DNA of 51,159 bases from Theodoxus fluviatilis (GCA_034096865.1 JAWQFJ010001157.1:32501-83659); one strand, 5' to 3'; counted from the first letter of the stretch, positions 20,666 through 33,970 are shown. The notes: generated from the letters alone by a model not told the origin. A program made the numbers and translations.

Positions 20666-20847
20666 TGTCTGTTTCCCATAAAAGACCGTATTTTTTTTTA
20701 TTTGGAGGGTGGGTGAAGAAGTGGCTGGGTGGGGTGTAAGGCCTGTTGGATAGTAAATGTCGACGAGCAGCGCTCGTGAAAACTCGACACGCGGAGGATA
20801 GAGGGGGCGCGGGATGAGAAACCAAAAGCGCCTATGTTGTTTCTTTT

Positions 20848-21320
20848 TCTTTCTCTACCCCCTTAAGGGGGGGACGGGTCCGTGGGCATTACTCCCCCGG
20901 ACAATTTTGAAACCAGGATGGCAGAAAAGGGTGCAATCTGGTCATTCTTCTGATGATATCATTGCCATTTGGGAATTCAGAAACCCCCCCCCCCGCTGAC
21001 ACACCCCTACCCCCGCACCAGGGCGGCCCCCAAACCCCCTAACCCCCACCCGATTGTTTTTTTTTTTTTGGGAGGGTGGGGATGGTGGCAGGGAACACGG
21101 GGGCGATGGGGGGGTGGGTTCTCTCGTAAAACCCACTCAAGGCAAAAAAACCCGCGTCACACCCCACCCGCCCCCAAACCCACCCAACGGGCTCCCGGCC
21201 CCTTCGTCCGAGCCCAGGCTTTACTGTCGCATATTTTACATGCGAATTGTGGAATGTCGTGCGGTGCCGATTATTTGAAATGCGCGAGAAATTAAAAGAG
21301 CCGTAAATAAAAAACTTCAA
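20848..21320. repeat. Inverted dispersed repeat, copy B
   Basis: Opposite orientation to 18757-19085, with TACTCCCCCGGACAATTTTG, TGCAATCTGGTCATTC, TTGTGGAATGTCGTGCGG and TTAAAAGAGCCGTAAA in matching order. A C- and G-rich centre (20985-21180) differs from copy A. Confidence 0.8.
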
Positions 21321-23690
21321 ACCTGCAAAAAAACAACATCCGTTTAATTTTTCAGGTCATTCGTATTTCGTTGTTTTGTGTTCCTTTCTTCACCCCCACA
21401 CTTCCATTTCCCGATTCACCTTTTCAAAAAAAAACTCATCATTAAAGCTACAGAAAAAATTAAAAAGGGAAGTCAAGGGGACAAAATGATGATCCCACAA
21501 AACCCACAACATTCGCCAGTCTAATCAAAAAGAAAGCAAACAATAAGGTTCACAAGCACACCAAAAAGAAGACACCCACAAAAAACCCAAAAAAAAACAA
21601 GAAAGGAGGGGCTGGATCCAAACCAAAATTAAAAGACGTTCGATCCCTTGATCATTCCGTTGATCCCTAAAATATTTCGCATAATGCCTGTCACATTCAC
21701 ATGTCGTTCGTTCTCAGTTCAGCGCGAGCCTGAAAGTAACCAGTGGGTATTCACGAATGACCAGGAAAAAATCCCGAAAGCAGAAAAACAACTAGGAGGT
21801 ATGAGACAGGGGAGCGAACGCAACGGACCCCCCCGAGGAACTTAGGGAGAACGAACCGGTTCACGTAACGGGGCTGAGGTTCCTGCGTCAATGGATACGT
21901 TATAACGGCCCAGCCTGCTGATGGAGGTTCAGCGTTTTTGCGAAGACTCATCGTTTTTTCAACGCCATGTTTTCTGGAAACTGTCTCCGGTACGCCACCC
22001 TATCCGCTCTCTTATCACACAACGCCATCCCTGTGTTCGCTGCAATCTCAGCCACACATGCAAATAGACAAACACACAGCCCACCGCCACCGACAACACA
22101 CCCCCCCAAACACCCCCCCCAGACATGGATATCTCCATTCCACACAAGATTCGGCTGATTCCCAACATGCCCGTCACCGCAAATTCATTCCCGGCCAGAA
22201 GTATTTCCCCAAGATGCAAGAGACTTCATTGAAATTTAGGGATGTCCACATGGGGGATCTACAATGGTTATCATCATAGCACTAAGCTATCTCGCCCATG
22301 TCATTTGTGCCTCCCATGGTTTTCATATTTTATGAATTTCCTAAAATAAGAAATTAATTTCCATGTCGAGCCGACGCGCCCTTTTTTCTAAGATCTATTA
22401 TTCTAAGGTAAGTCAAGACAGAAGGTGATTTCTCTAATGCGGTGCCGTACCAGACAAGTGTGGGACGCGGGTCCGTTCGCTCCCGATATATCAGTGTGTT
22501 TGAGTCAGAAAAGCGAGAGTAACGTCTGTAGTTTTCTGTTGGCTATCAGTCGTATTCGGCCGCCAGCAGCACGTCGCGTCGAGCGCAAGGTCAGTGTCGT
22601 CTGTCGAAGTCCCTGCGGTAGAACGGGATGTGAAGGAGGGGTGCACAAAGCTCACGCAAGTGGTAGGAGGGAAAGACAATGTCCTGCGCAAAGCTGTTCA
22701 TACCACCGTTGAGAAGACCAGTCACTGATGCGGCCTGTGTAGAGCCGGGTAGCTATGAAGTGGTGGAGGTAATCAGGAAGTTTACGGCTTGCTGGTGGAG
22801 GTGCCGCCAGTATAACAGTGAACGCGTTGTTGTGAGTTTGTTGAAGAATGTATAATTGAGGGTAAAGGGGCGGCAAGTTCGCGCCGGTCTGCCAGAGAGC
22901 GAGGGGCGATGTGAGAAGGAAGAACGGTTTACTGAGAATTCGGTAGTCTCCGCCCCGCTTCCAGGCTCGCGGCATTCAGATGGCGTTTTCATGTAATTCT
23001 GTTTGTTTTCGGTCATTCATTGTTTTCCATGAAGTCCATCTGATATCGTTATCAGTCAATTCTGTCATACATTTCATCCATGCATGAAAGTCAATCTTTC
23101 TTCTTTTGTTTGCCGTACATTCATTCCAGATCTTATTGCTCTTCGGTGGTAGTTGTTGGTCTTTCTTAACTTTCGAAGCCGAAGTAAGAGGCCAAAAGTG
23201 GGCGCTTGCGTCACCTTCTGATGGAGTTGGTTGTGTGTGCGCCCTCTGCCGTAGGATCAAAAGATATTCGAACGGCGTTCCCGGATGGTGAGAAAGGCGC
23301 GGCGTGGTGGGGGTGGTGTTGTACTTGGGAGAGAGTCGGTCGATGGGGAAGCTGTGGCGGTTTAGGTTTATGGTCTCCTTCATGTTGTTGGAAACTCTCC
23401 TTTCTCCCATCTTAGCTTGCATTGGCCTTGCTCTTACCATACCCTACTGGAGCGTTTCAAGGGGCCAAAGGTAGGCCCTATAGATGATTTTTTTTTTTTT
23501 TTTATTTTTCCCGTGTGAATGCAATTACCCTTAATAGTCACTTGGAAATCCAAGTAAAGAGTTTAGTGACAGGATCGTAAAAAAAAACCTGCCAAATACC
23601 ATGAGGACGACTTTCATCCTCTGGAGTCCCCTAGGTCATTATGTCTCGATACATCCAGTGACGGGTGTGGACTTTCAAATCAGTCAGTCG
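21321..23690. other. Mixed non-repetitive stretch, no recognised gene
   Basis: AT-rich with A-run stutters to about 21640, then more GC-rich. The longest tidy frame is 154 codons on the minus strand (23440-22976), containing KRRKIDFHAWMKCMTELTDN. It has an ordinary amino acid mix but no family I recognise and no clear splice sites. It could be a decayed element gene. Confidence 0.3.
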
Positions 23691-23699
23691 GATAGGAAC

Positions 23700-23785
23700 T
23701 GTAGAGATGTGTGTAGTGTGTGTGTGCGTGCGTTTGTGTGTGTGTGTGTGGTAGTGTGTGTGTGTGTTGTGTGTGTGTGTAATCG
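23700..23785. repeat. (GT)n microsatellite
   Basis: Interrupted GTGTGT run. Confidence 0.9.
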
Positions 23786-23969
23786 CTGCATGTGTGTAGG
23801 GTGTATGCATCTCGATCCCTTTCTCCTTTCTTTGTTCCTGGAGAATGTTTGTTATCTAATTCGTTATTTTAGGAGAGATCTTATCCGGGTCGGACCGGGC
23901 TCGTCTCGCGGGACATGTGTTGTTCACCCAGGAGTTCAGCCGTACATCAGCTCACAGTTCTCATCATAA

Positions 23970-26149
23970 CACTAATCTCACCCCCCCCTCCCCATCTCTT
24001 CTCTGCGGGGCGTGGGGTTAATCATGGTCTCGTAACCTTCTCGTCGAGATCTCTCTTCCCCGTGCTCATCGTGTGTCGGTGGATTTTTCCTCTCGCGTTC
24101 CTCTCTCATTTTGGTTCTCATCGCGTCCTCTCTCTCCAGGGGGTGAAATTCTCTCTCCTCCGATTATTCCTGCCCTCTTTCCTCCACCTCCTTTCTCCAT
24201 CTTGATCTCATGACCTAGGTTGTCTCCTGTCTGAGCCGTCTTGGTCGTGGTCTGTCCGTTCTCTCGCTCTCTTCTTCCCTGGGAGTGTCGCTCAGGATTC
24301 CGTCTTTCCCCCCTCTTCAGTGCTGTGCGTGACTTATCCCCCTTTCTCAACCACCGAAGAATGGGGCATCCACCTTTCCTCTCAGCGCGTACACCGTTTG
24401 GTCCATCCCTGCTCAACCGTGTCTGTGCATGTTCGGCGCTTCTCTCCTGGGGGCACAGCAAGTAACTTCCTCTCGAGTTGTGCATTCTTTGCTGCATCTC
24501 TTGGGTCATTATCGCCGAATTAGATCGGGATCTGTCCTACTGGGCGTGCGGTAATAGTTGTTACGTGCCGCATTTGCTGGAGTTGCTCGTTACATTAAGT
24601 CTCTTTCTCCTACTTTCCTTCCCTCATGTTTTGTGTACTGTCGTATGTGCTTGACTGGGGTTCTGTCGTTACGCGGTTCGATCTGTCTCGTCCTCGTGTC
24701 TCTCCGATCTGCTCTGGTGCTCTTCCCAGGCTCATTGTGTCTTCTTCCTCATGCATCGGGGTATTTTGCAGTAGTCCATGTCGCTCTACCCTAGTGGCAA
24801 TGTATAGGGTTCTCTTAACTGAGTGTCTACTCTTCTCGAGAGCTAGGATCCGGGGTCTCTTCGTCTCTCATATTCTGTCGTTCACCTGTCTGAGACGGGC
24901 GATGGTCGTGGTAGTTCATCTCCACTTAAAGTGTGTAGTGGATTATGTCTCATACGTCTACTTCGGGTCCCCACAATTTTCTAGTCACAACGTGCTCCTC
25001 AGCTCTTCCTATAAATCTCGCTCCTACAGCTCCCATTCATGTCCTCTCAATGTCTGTTATCTACGTTCCAGTATGTCTCCTTTATCCAAGTGGGGTTTCA
25101 GTGCCCACGCTACGACTCGAGTCAATAACTCTCTCTCTTCTCTTAATCGCTCGAGTATGAACACCCTCTTCCTCTCTCTCTTGGCGGATGTACTAGTTCG
25201 GTCACAGTCGCTCCCTTCCTGCACCTCTGTCTGATGGTCCCTTCCTGACAGCCGACCTAAGTAGTTGGTGTTTGGTCTCGCTATCCTTCCTCTTCTCGGC
25301 TTCGGTCTGCTCGTCTATCTCTGATACTATCTATCTATATCTGTCAGAGTCAGTCATTCGGAGATGGACACCTCTCCCAGTGTCTCCTTCTCTCAATGAC
25401 CTGTTTCTTCTCTTCTCTAATATTAATAACAGAAAAAAACATAGTCCTGTACGGGTATTCGTAGTCGATTCTGTCTCACTACCTCCCTCTGCGGTTTCTC
25501 CTTCTTCTTTTCTGAATCCTCTGTTCCTCTTTCTTTCCATGGTCGCCGGTCTCTCTAGGGTTCTTCTTCTTGTTCGAAAATCTATCATGCGAGGAATCAT
25601 CTAGACATGTTCCGCGTCCAATAGCAACAGGCAGTGAGGACTCGCAATAGTAACAATCCCGTCTGGGGAAGAGTAGGGATGATCTGATCTCTCCTCATCT
25701 CTATTGTATATCTGTCTTCTGGTAGTTCTCTCTCTTCTCTTTCTTCTAATTTTCTTTTGTCGCTCTGCTGAGCTTCCTCTCTCCCCTCTCGATCTCTCTT
25801 TCTTTCTCTCCTTCACTGTTATAAATGTCTCGTCCGGGTCATTTGCCCTCTTTTTTTCTCGTCAAACCCTCCCTCTCCCTCTCTTTCCCCATCGCTCTCC
25901 TTTCTCTGTCTCTTCCTGGGACCGTTCACTCAAGTCTCTCCTCAGATTGGTCAGACTGCTGTAATCTCTCGTCTCAGCTCAGCTCGCTCCCTTTCTACTC
26001 TCTGCTATCTCTCGGCATCTCTCTCTCTCGTCGGTCCCTGTCTCTCTGTGCTCGCGCGCGGTGTGTGTGTGTGTTTGCCTTTCGTGCCGTGCCGTGTTGT
26101 TTGTGGTGTGAATTGTGGTGTGCGCGCTCAGCGCAGTGCATGTGTGTGT
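23970..26149. repeat. CT-rich degenerate low-complexity DNA up to the gap
   Basis: About 2.2 kb dominated by TCTC, CTTC and TCCT words with dense random-looking interruptions. It ends in GTGTGTGTGT directly at the N gap. Open frames up to 202 codons are Ser/Leu/Arg-rich and look like repeat translations. Confidence 0.7.
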
Positions 26150-26159
26150 NNNNNNNNNN
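26150..26159. other. Assembly gap (10 N)
   Basis: Ten N bases. Composition changes sharply across it, from CT-rich low complexity to ordinary AT-balanced DNA. Confidence 0.99.
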
Positions 26160-26615
26160 CACTACCTCAGTACCTGCCACCACCACACTGTCAATGTACA
26201 CTGAATATAACCACTGAAATTGGCTTGAACTGAAAAACCTCCCACAGGAGGTGTTACTCCTAGGTGGGGAAACATAACAGCAAGCTGCCCACACCAGGAG
26301 ATAAATGCAGCCCTGGATAAGTAATGTAGTAAGGCACAGCACTAGAATATTTGACCACCACCACACCATCAGTACTTGTATACAGAGTGAATATCACCAC
26401 TGATCATACTAGCCTGAAGCCAAAAACTCTCACAGGAGGTGTTACTCCTGGGTGGGGAACCATTTTTACCAAAAGAGCTGTACACACCAGGAGGTCAATG
26501 CAAGGGCAAGTAAGGCACAGCACTAGAATCACTGACCACCACCGACACAGTGTGTACACAGAGTGAATATAAAACCCAAGAAACCAGCCTGAAGCCAAAC
26601 CTTCACAGAAGGCAT
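26160..26615. repeat. About 179-bp tandem repeat, 2.5 copies
   Basis: Words repeat at a spacing of about 179 bp: CACCACAC...GAATATAACCAC, CACAGGAGGTGTTACTCC, ACACCAGGAG and AAGGCACAGCACTAGAAT (near 26178, 26357 and 26536). The array begins right at the gap, so more copies may be missing. Confidence 0.85.
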
Positions 26616-28158
26616 CTCACAGTCAGGAAGGTTGAAATGGATAGATCTGGAAACGGAACAAAGGCAGTCTTGGCTGGGCTTCAAGACTTGGCCCATGCCA
26701 TGCAACTCCACCTGATGCCACCCTCCCCAGCCAAAACTGGAATAGCTTATTCACCAGCATTCACTAGACATCAGAAAGCCCTCACCACCATTTTCACATG
26801 TTTCAATGCTGTGCATGAGTTTTGACAGGAAGATAACTTCTCTTACACTTACACTTACAGCACTGTTCTTTCAAATGCAAATTAGAATTGCTCTGCACAA
26901 TTCAATAAATTCAATTTGATGCATGCAACCATGACCACCAACAAACCAGTTCCAAGAAAACTGCAACTCCATGGGTGGTATTATATATATGTCTTTAAGT
27001 TTAAGAGCAGTACAATTGGCCTTTTCTAACAGGGACAAACTGACATCCTGTTCAACAGATTTCTCTAGAGACAATTATGACACCTGAGTCCAACAATTCT
27101 ATGACTCCATCCCCTACCATATTTCAGCTTTATCAAAAGGTGACTCAGGCAAACATTCAAGTTTGCAATATTCAGTTCAGGTTTACTTCAATAACAATAA
27201 CTACCATGTAGCAAAACTGTGACACAACATATTCAAAGCATATAATTGTTCCTGTGTCAGCAGCTGGGAAAGTGTCCACCACAAACACAACTTACGCAGG
27301 CTCTGAACAAAAAGAATTTATGCCCACATGTTCAATGTTTTGCCCACATGTCCAATATTAGAAATTGATCATTTCTCAATACAAATCACTTCTAAATCAG
27401 GCTCCCATTCTCATTATCCATCAAAGACATAAAAAGTGCATCCCAGTTCAAATGAAAGACAGGTACTTTTGTCATTGAGGATCTCTGCCATTTGTTCAAG
27501 CCATGAGCTAAACTGGTATAGAAGGTTAAAGAGACACAGTCTGCAGAGTCAAGAGTGCTATGAAAGTTTACAGCATCAGCCTGATGCAGTTGCACTTGCC
27601 AGATCTCTCGCATATTTCATTAGTACAAGAACTCTGAGAATCCACTCACTGATCCCCTGTAAATTTAATAGAAACCCCATGCTCTTTAAATGTCATACAG
27701 TTTATGATTTCTGTAGTCCAACATGGAGCATTTGCTGCAAGCTGAATTATTAGTAATATCAGTAAGTCATTATAGCTTCTTCAGAGTTTACCCCCAATAC
27801 GTTTTAACAAAACTGAGAGATGGTAGTTTAGGAGAGATAATCCAAGTGGGAGAAACTGACAGGAAGGGGTTCAGGGAGGCAGGGTTATAGAGCAAGTATG
27901 TATAGTATTAAAACACTGACATAAACTGAACTTAATCATAATGTGTAGACAAAATGGGTTAACCAGATTTGAAATGGGATCAGGAGCATTGGATTATTAA
28001 GTTTACAGTGCTAATCAAAGGCACGGTTATGTAGAACTTTCGTTGCATGGCCTCATGAGAAGAGGAAGCCATTTGCATTCGACTCTCCATGACCACACTG
28101 CACCTCATTTGATTTGCTACTGTATAGATCTTGGATCATCATCCCATGCTCATGTATT
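26616..28158. other. Non-coding stretch, no recognised feature
   Basis: Ordinary composition. Short frames under 110 codons occur on both strands and none is recognisable. Confidence 0.5.
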
Positions 28159-28578
28159 CTAGTACATTCTCCTGCCACACACGTGTGGCCGATACAGACA
28201 CCTAACAAGGCACACACATGTACCACTCGCAGTACAGTCAACGTGCATTACACGCTCGTTTTGGTCAGCTGGTGATGCCATTTTTGCATCGTGACGGATA
28301 GCTTTTATATAATTACGGCGGCAGGGATACGCTTTAAACACACAATAGTATTCATGCTGTCGTCGTGGAGCTTTCTCTAAAGTACTGAGTCTTATACAAG
28401 TTATAGGAACGGTGGCGATGTCGAACGAAGATCTACGAACAGAAACTGGCACGGCATGCCATCCGCTCGAAAAATCAATGACGAAGTCGCCATTACAAAG
28501 CCACTGCGAGCACACACCAGCTTCAACAGTGACTCCAGCTATCAAAGTTTCAACTAAATATCCAATCCTCCCTGGCAC
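28159..28578 (-). CDS. Unrecognised 139-codon open frame
   Basis: A minus-strand frame with an ordinary amino acid mix and Cys-rich end. It includes MASPADQNERVMHVD preceded by AAAA at an internal ATG. A TATATAAAAG motif lies about 30 bp upstream of that ATG, which could be a TATA box or chance. I see no family signature and no clear downstream exon. It could be the first exon of a minus-strand gene or simply an open frame by chance. Confidence 0.15.
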   Translation of the reverse strand: MPGRIGYLVETLIAGVTVEAGVCSQWLCNGDFVIDFSSGWHAVPVSVRRSSFDIATVPITCIRLSTLEKAPRRQHEYYCVFKAYPCRRNYIKAIRHDAKMASPADQNERVMHVDCTASGTCVCLVRCLYRPHVCGRRMY

Positions 28579-29999
28579 ATGAACACCACTGTTACAATCT
28601 AGACCTCAAGTTCTCGACATGACGAGAAGGATCTTAGGATGTGCGGCGTTGATGGCGAGAGTTACGAAGTATAATGAGCAAAACGAAAACAAAAACAGTC
28701 ACTGCATCCGATAAGGGAAAAACTGTACAAACCCACAATCGGAGCATCGGCATGGAATGAAAAGGAAGAGGCACTACACGTAATTAGGCAACCACAATAA
28801 ATCCTTGCCTTGGAGTGGCAAACCCCACGCACTCACAAAATATTGCAGTGACGCACCGAAGGAGTGATATAAGATTCACGGCACTCATCAGGCATCTCTC
28901 TTGTGATGAGACGTAGACACTTTACGCCATCATAATAAAATACAGAATGGAGAAAAATACACATACTCACAATTTTATACTTCCAGTACTCCAAACATCG
29001 ACAACGTTCACGATTACACGAATATCGGAAATCCGACAAGCAATAATTTACTATCAGTCGAATGCGAAGGTTCGCAAGTGCGTGGATTACGTCAGCGGTT
29101 TTCGCCCCTGCATCATTATGGGAAAGTGATTGAATACATTTTTAATTTTTGATACCATTTTTGCATTGTATATTAAAACGAAAGTCTGCAGCGGTTTTAT
29201 CTTTAGTTTTTGTATATTTTGACTAAAGCGCAAATTCGTCATCAATTCCTGCGCATTTGTTTACGAAACTACCGAGACGGATCTGTTTACTTTTTTCTTA
29301 CTGCTGGTTGCCACTACAATAGATATACATTGCATGTAGTTAATGTCATAGAATGTGAAAAATATATAATGTCTAATGATAGCGAAAGAAAAAAATACGA
29401 AGATACCTGCTAGCTTCGTTAGTACGTTGCTCGAGACTCCCATTTCTCGCTCACGTTTGCAAAGAAAGCCTCAACAAGGCGGACCGTCCTATTGATTCGG
29501 GCTTCGCTCTCGTTAAGTCTGGCTTCGCTTCCATAGACATTTCGAAGCTTCGAACTGACGACTCATACGCAGTGATGGAAAGTGTGACACAATATCTGAA
29601 AACGAATGATCAGAGAAAAGTATCTTAAAAGATCAAGAGTAAATGAGGCGACAAGTTGGGGTCGCTACTAATCCTACATCTCATCATCGCACAACCTTGA
29701 TCATGCCAGTCTTTGTATTCCAGTTTGGACTGATTGTAATGCAGTCTCTTCAACATTACCCAAGTCTAAGTTGGCTTTATCATAAAGATTATGTCCGATT
29801 TTGTCATGTGGAGGTGGAAACTCGATCCGGATTGCTTCAACGTCATTCAAAGTTAATTGCGAGAAGAGAACTGCGAGTCCGCACTATAGTCCTATACACA
29901 TGGGGGTGGTTTCATTGATGCCATACGGGAATAAATGAAATTTGCGTGTTATTTAGCGAGGTTTTCCCCATTTAAAAAAATGTCATCTCATGTTTCTTC
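28579..29999. other. Non-coding stretch, CpG-containing, with a CRE-like site
   Basis: Holds TTACGTCA (29087-29094), the reverse complement of a CREB/ATF site TGACGTAA, amid somewhat CpG-rich DNA (28.6-29.6 kb). It may be a promoter region but no linked first exon is proven. Confidence 0.3.
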
Positions 30000-30004
30000 C
30001 TCTT

Positions 30005-30360
30005 TACACACACTAGCGCGCACGCACACACACAACCTTCACGGTCCATGCAACACCACACATGCACACACATAATTATGCTCACACACAAGCACGCACG
30101 CACAATTTCGGTCACCGCCCAACACCACACATGTAGGCCCTACATATACATACGCACGCACGTGCGCGAGCACACACACGTCGACGTGAGAGCTGCATGC
30201 ATATGGAGGGCACTGTACACGCACAATTATAGCTATAGGCTACGCATCGTTTGAGGCAAGAGTGATATGATGCTGTGTAAATTATAATCTCTGATGTCTG
30301 CGTGTTCTTGCATGTTGTTATAAAATCATTACTGCGATCGAGCTCACTCATGCACACACG

Positions 30361-30421
<61 letters not shown>

Positions 30422-30487
30422 ACATATCCACATATACACACGTACGCGCAGAGAGAGTCGGCCCGACAGACGGGAACACAGATACAT

Positions 30488-30542
<55 letters not shown>
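30005..30542. repeat. (CA)n and (GA)n compound microsatellite
   Basis: Degenerate CA/GCAC words at 30005-30220, pure CA at about 30360-30420, and GA at about 30490-30542. No gene. Confidence 0.9.
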
Positions 30543-30543
<1 letters not shown>

Positions 30544-30744
30544 GGAAAGGGAGGGGGGTGTGGGGTGTAATGAAGACTATACAAATCACACACACACATC
30601 AATGAATATATCATTTCCAAAACTCTGCTTAATCTTCAGCACCCACTTCAGGATGTGCAACTCGTAGCCCATTGTATCAGCAGTAGACTGAATTCTGCCC
30701 TTGCAGTGTAACTGCACAGAGCTTTTTCAGCATACGCCCACTCT

Positions 30745-31290
30745 ATCGTCTGATTTGATGCACCGCGAAGTGATCGATCCACCTGACTCCCCAGCGATAC
30801 ACCGAGAACTGTACGTGTGTAGACTTCTCAACCAAGGGAGAAAAAACTGGCTGGTGACGGAAGACAGACCTGCAGGACAAAAGTGCATAACATCAAGGCT
30901 CGACTCCAATGGGTGGGCTATGTCATCCACATGGAGAACCACATGCCCAGGTACCTTAGTATATGGAGAGCTTGCATGTGCCAAATGAAGCCAAGGCAGA
31001 ATAAAGAAACACTACAAAGGCTCCATCAAAGCCCACCTCCACAGGTGCAGGATGAAACCAAAGAAACTGGAGGAGCAGGCTGGAGTCCAGTCGCACAGGC
31101 AAGCCATAGTCCATCAAACCTCTGCCAACTCAGAGGAGGTCAGGTCGGAGACTTGTCACTACTTGAGAACAACGCCACAGTGCAACACCAGCAGTGATAA
31201 CAACAACAGACTTCCAGTGCCCCCGCTACCCCAGACTCCGCACCTACAGAAAGTGGTTGCAGAGCCACCTACGAAATCATGGATGAATTG
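30745..31290 (+). pseudogene. LINE ORF2 3' end remnant (endonuclease/RT type)
   Basis: Frames must be switched several times, but the pieces follow the order of a non-LTR element C-terminus: IKARLQWVGYVIHMENHMPR, then LVYGELACAK, then KHYKGSIKAHLHRCRMKPKK, and finally FQCPRYPRLRTYRKWLQSHL at 31212-31271. The last piece is the known Cys/His tail, with one Cys-to-Tyr and one Cys-to-Arg change from the expected pattern. Everything upstream is missing, as in a 5'-truncated insertion. Confidence 0.8.
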
Positions 31291-31387
31291 CAACAATGAA
31301 ACAGTCTTTTTAAGACCTTAAGGACTACCTCCACACTTAAAACCATGTTCCCACTGATAAGGCTTTGGTCTGGGAGGTGGATGAGAT

Positions 31388-31422
<35 letters not shown>

Positions 31423-32422
31423 GGAAGCCTGCTTCAGAGTAAGACAAGCCAGAAACATCTTCATCTACAATGCCACAATGAAGATAAACCACACAATCTA
31501 GCCTGAGGTTCTCAGCTAAGCAAGTAATTTCACCTTTACATCTCTGCCTACAACACCTAGAATTTTGTCACTCACTATGTTTGCTTTATTTAGAGGAGGA
31601 TCTTGGCCAAGTGGGAAGGAGGGCAGAGGAGAGCAGTGTAGCAGACAAAGCCCACTATCATCTGCTTCCACACTCCTGACAGTTGGTTGTCTTTTGTCAT
31701 ACTCCTGTATATCTGGGGTGGAGAGTGTATTGGGCAAGGCCTGCTACAGTGTCTACAAAAGGCAAAGACGGGTAACGAAAGTGAAAAATTCATCATTATG
31801 CTAAAATAAATATGCAGTTGGAAACTAAACAGGGAAATTTGAGGTCTAGTGTTTCTGTAGAAATATTTATTTCCATAACAATGGACGAATTCATTTATAT
31901 CACAGTCAAGACATGAGAAGATTCCTTTCTGGAAATGCTGAAAGATGTACACAAAGTATCAAAGGAGAGCAGTGGACTGATGAATGGAGACTGGATTGTA
32001 TGTACATGTACAATGGTTTTACCTGGGATCAGCCGGTAATAATGTTTTTCTTTTTACTGTAGTTGGATTGAATGAGTAAGCATCCAAAACACAATAAACA
32101 GACCAAATCAACAGTATAGCTTAAAACTGGCACTGTCTTGCACAAGGGAAAAAGAAAAGAAATAATATTAAATATTGACAAATGTTATAGTTCTCTAACA
32201 TTCTCAACAAAAGTTTTCCTTTTTTCTGAACAAGGTCTTAGGGAAACATAAACAGATGTTTTATTTTTCAAATAACAAGCAGTTGGTCCCTGACAAAAGA
32301 CCACTGTGCCAAATATTGTGGTGTTCTGGCTGTCTCTCACTGACGGAAAGGGGACTTTGCAGTTCAGTTGTTGATTGGTTGCCTGGCCAGTGGAAGAGAT
32401 GATGATGATGGGAATACAGTCT
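31291..32422. other. Non-coding stretch with (GT)n
   Basis: Includes (GT)16 at 31390-31421. A minus-strand AATAAA at 32265-32260 could serve the candidate exon at 32464-32423. Nothing else recognised. Confidence 0.5.
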
Positions 32423-32464
32423 TCAGTCCTCTCTTTCCTCCTCAGAGTTTATTACCTCCTCATT
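32423..32464 (-). CDS. Candidate alternative terminal exon of the LRRC23-like gene
   Basis: A strong acceptor (CTCCTTGTTTTTCAG) is followed in phase 0 by 13 codons, NEEVINSEEERED, then TGA. The acidic style matches the exon at 34711-34562. The phase fits the donor at 42233. A poly(A) signal AATAAA lies 158 bp past the stop. It is short, so it could be chance. Confidence 0.35.
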   Translation of the reverse strand, partial: NEEVINSEEERED

Positions 32465-33726
32465 CTGAAAAACAAGGAGAAACAAAATTTGCAACCATTC
32501 CACACTTCAGTGCCTAACGTAATGAATCAGCCGCAGTCTTGAACTGGCTATCAGGTTTACAGAGCTGAATTTCTTTTGAAAAGAATGTCTCACACTATCA
32601 ATCAACCACTGTATAATGTTACTAATGCATAACTTACATTCTAGAAACAAGTCTTAGACTTGCAAAATCAGATTGTATTTGGGAACAAATAATAGGCTGC
32701 AACAAAAGATGTAAATTTTCATCACAACCTAATTAAAAAAAGGGAAATACAGAAATATCTAATTTGGTAAGAATTTTTTTAAGTGAGTGCTGCTGTTTGT
32801 GAGCATCCAAGGGGAAGGGGGGTTAAAGTGTAAAAAAATGACAAGATCATATTTTTCAACCACAATTTTTTTAGTTTTTCATTCAAATTTGAGGGAAATT
32901 ATCAAATCTACAGCACACATGAATACTATTTTTCTTCAGCGTAAATCTCTAGAAATGCACTCATGACATAGCTAGCTGGCAACTTTGCTGCAAGTTTTCT
33001 CTAACACTGTTCTAGCAACTTAAGCCTTGTTTTCCTTCACATTCATTTGTGTCAATGATCAGGCTAGAAAGCTGCTGCTGTCAAGACACCTTTGAGCATT
33101 GATCTACAAGAATTGTTCCAAGCATTCAAACATCTTTGAAAAAATAAAAACTTTTAACCAATAGCATTTCGTAAAAGACAGCAAGACCAATTAAAACCTC
33201 AGACATGCCCGAGTTTTTCAAGACAATTTGCATCACAACGACACAGTTCAAATTGTGAGCATGATCAACAAAAACTCAAGAAAAACTCCAAAAAATTAAA
33301 AACTAAACCAAGTACCTCAATGCAAGGACAAGTGGGTCAACAACAACATTTTCCTTGAACGATGATGCTGTTCTCCCACACCAGTGCTCTAGGGCACCGC
33401 AAATCTGCAAGACTTCATATTCTTCAGATACAGCACACACACACAAAGTTGTGTTACAGTAACCTGACCAACCCTATTCCTTTTCTGCTGCACTCAAGAA
33501 ATCAAAGGTAAATAACAAACTATGTGCTGTCCCATCTTCCCTATGAGCACCAAGTAAAAAGCATTTTCAGTGAAAGAGAAATGTAATGTATGTTCATATG
33601 AATCTACTGTATACTTGACATTTATTAAGTTGCACACATGCTAGTGTGCAGTCTCAGCCTGGCCTTCATGAAATAATAATGAATGAATAAATAAATAAAA
33701 GCAAGGCCTTTCTACTAATCTTTTTA
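32465..33726. other. Intronic or intergenic stretch
   Basis: AT-rich, no gene or repeat recognised. Confidence 0.5.
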
Positions 33727-33780
33727 CCTGTATCCCCCCACCCCACCCCCCACCCCCACCCACCCCCACCCCCTTCCCCA
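33727..33780 (-). other. C-rich tract, quadruplex potential on the minus strand
   Basis: Runs of C3-C6 separated by single A bases (CCCCCACCCCACCCCCCACC). The minus strand fits a G3+N1-7 motif. Confidence 0.7.
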
Positions 33781-33970
33781 TTACCTTAGCCACAACAATC
33801 TGTTTGAGTTTGACCTAAAGTGTGTAGTCATGCAACTTTGAGGGTCACTCTTACTAGCACTGCCACAAAGGGTCCCAAGCAGAATCTGATGCTACTCAGG
33901 ATACATGAAGTCAAGGACCAAAAGTGTAAAATGAGGATTTGGTTTTCTTGAAGAAGAAGAGAGAAAAAAC

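Noticed and set aside
24626..25234. 202-codon frame before the gap
   Set aside because: Ser/Leu/Arg-rich translation of CT-rich low-complexity DNA with uncertain base quality.
32637..32696. Possible 59-bp minus-strand exon between TTGTTGCAG and GTAAGT
   Set aside because: Both splice motifs are good, but the peptide is unremarkable and the exon would shift the phase relative to its neighbours, so chance is likely.
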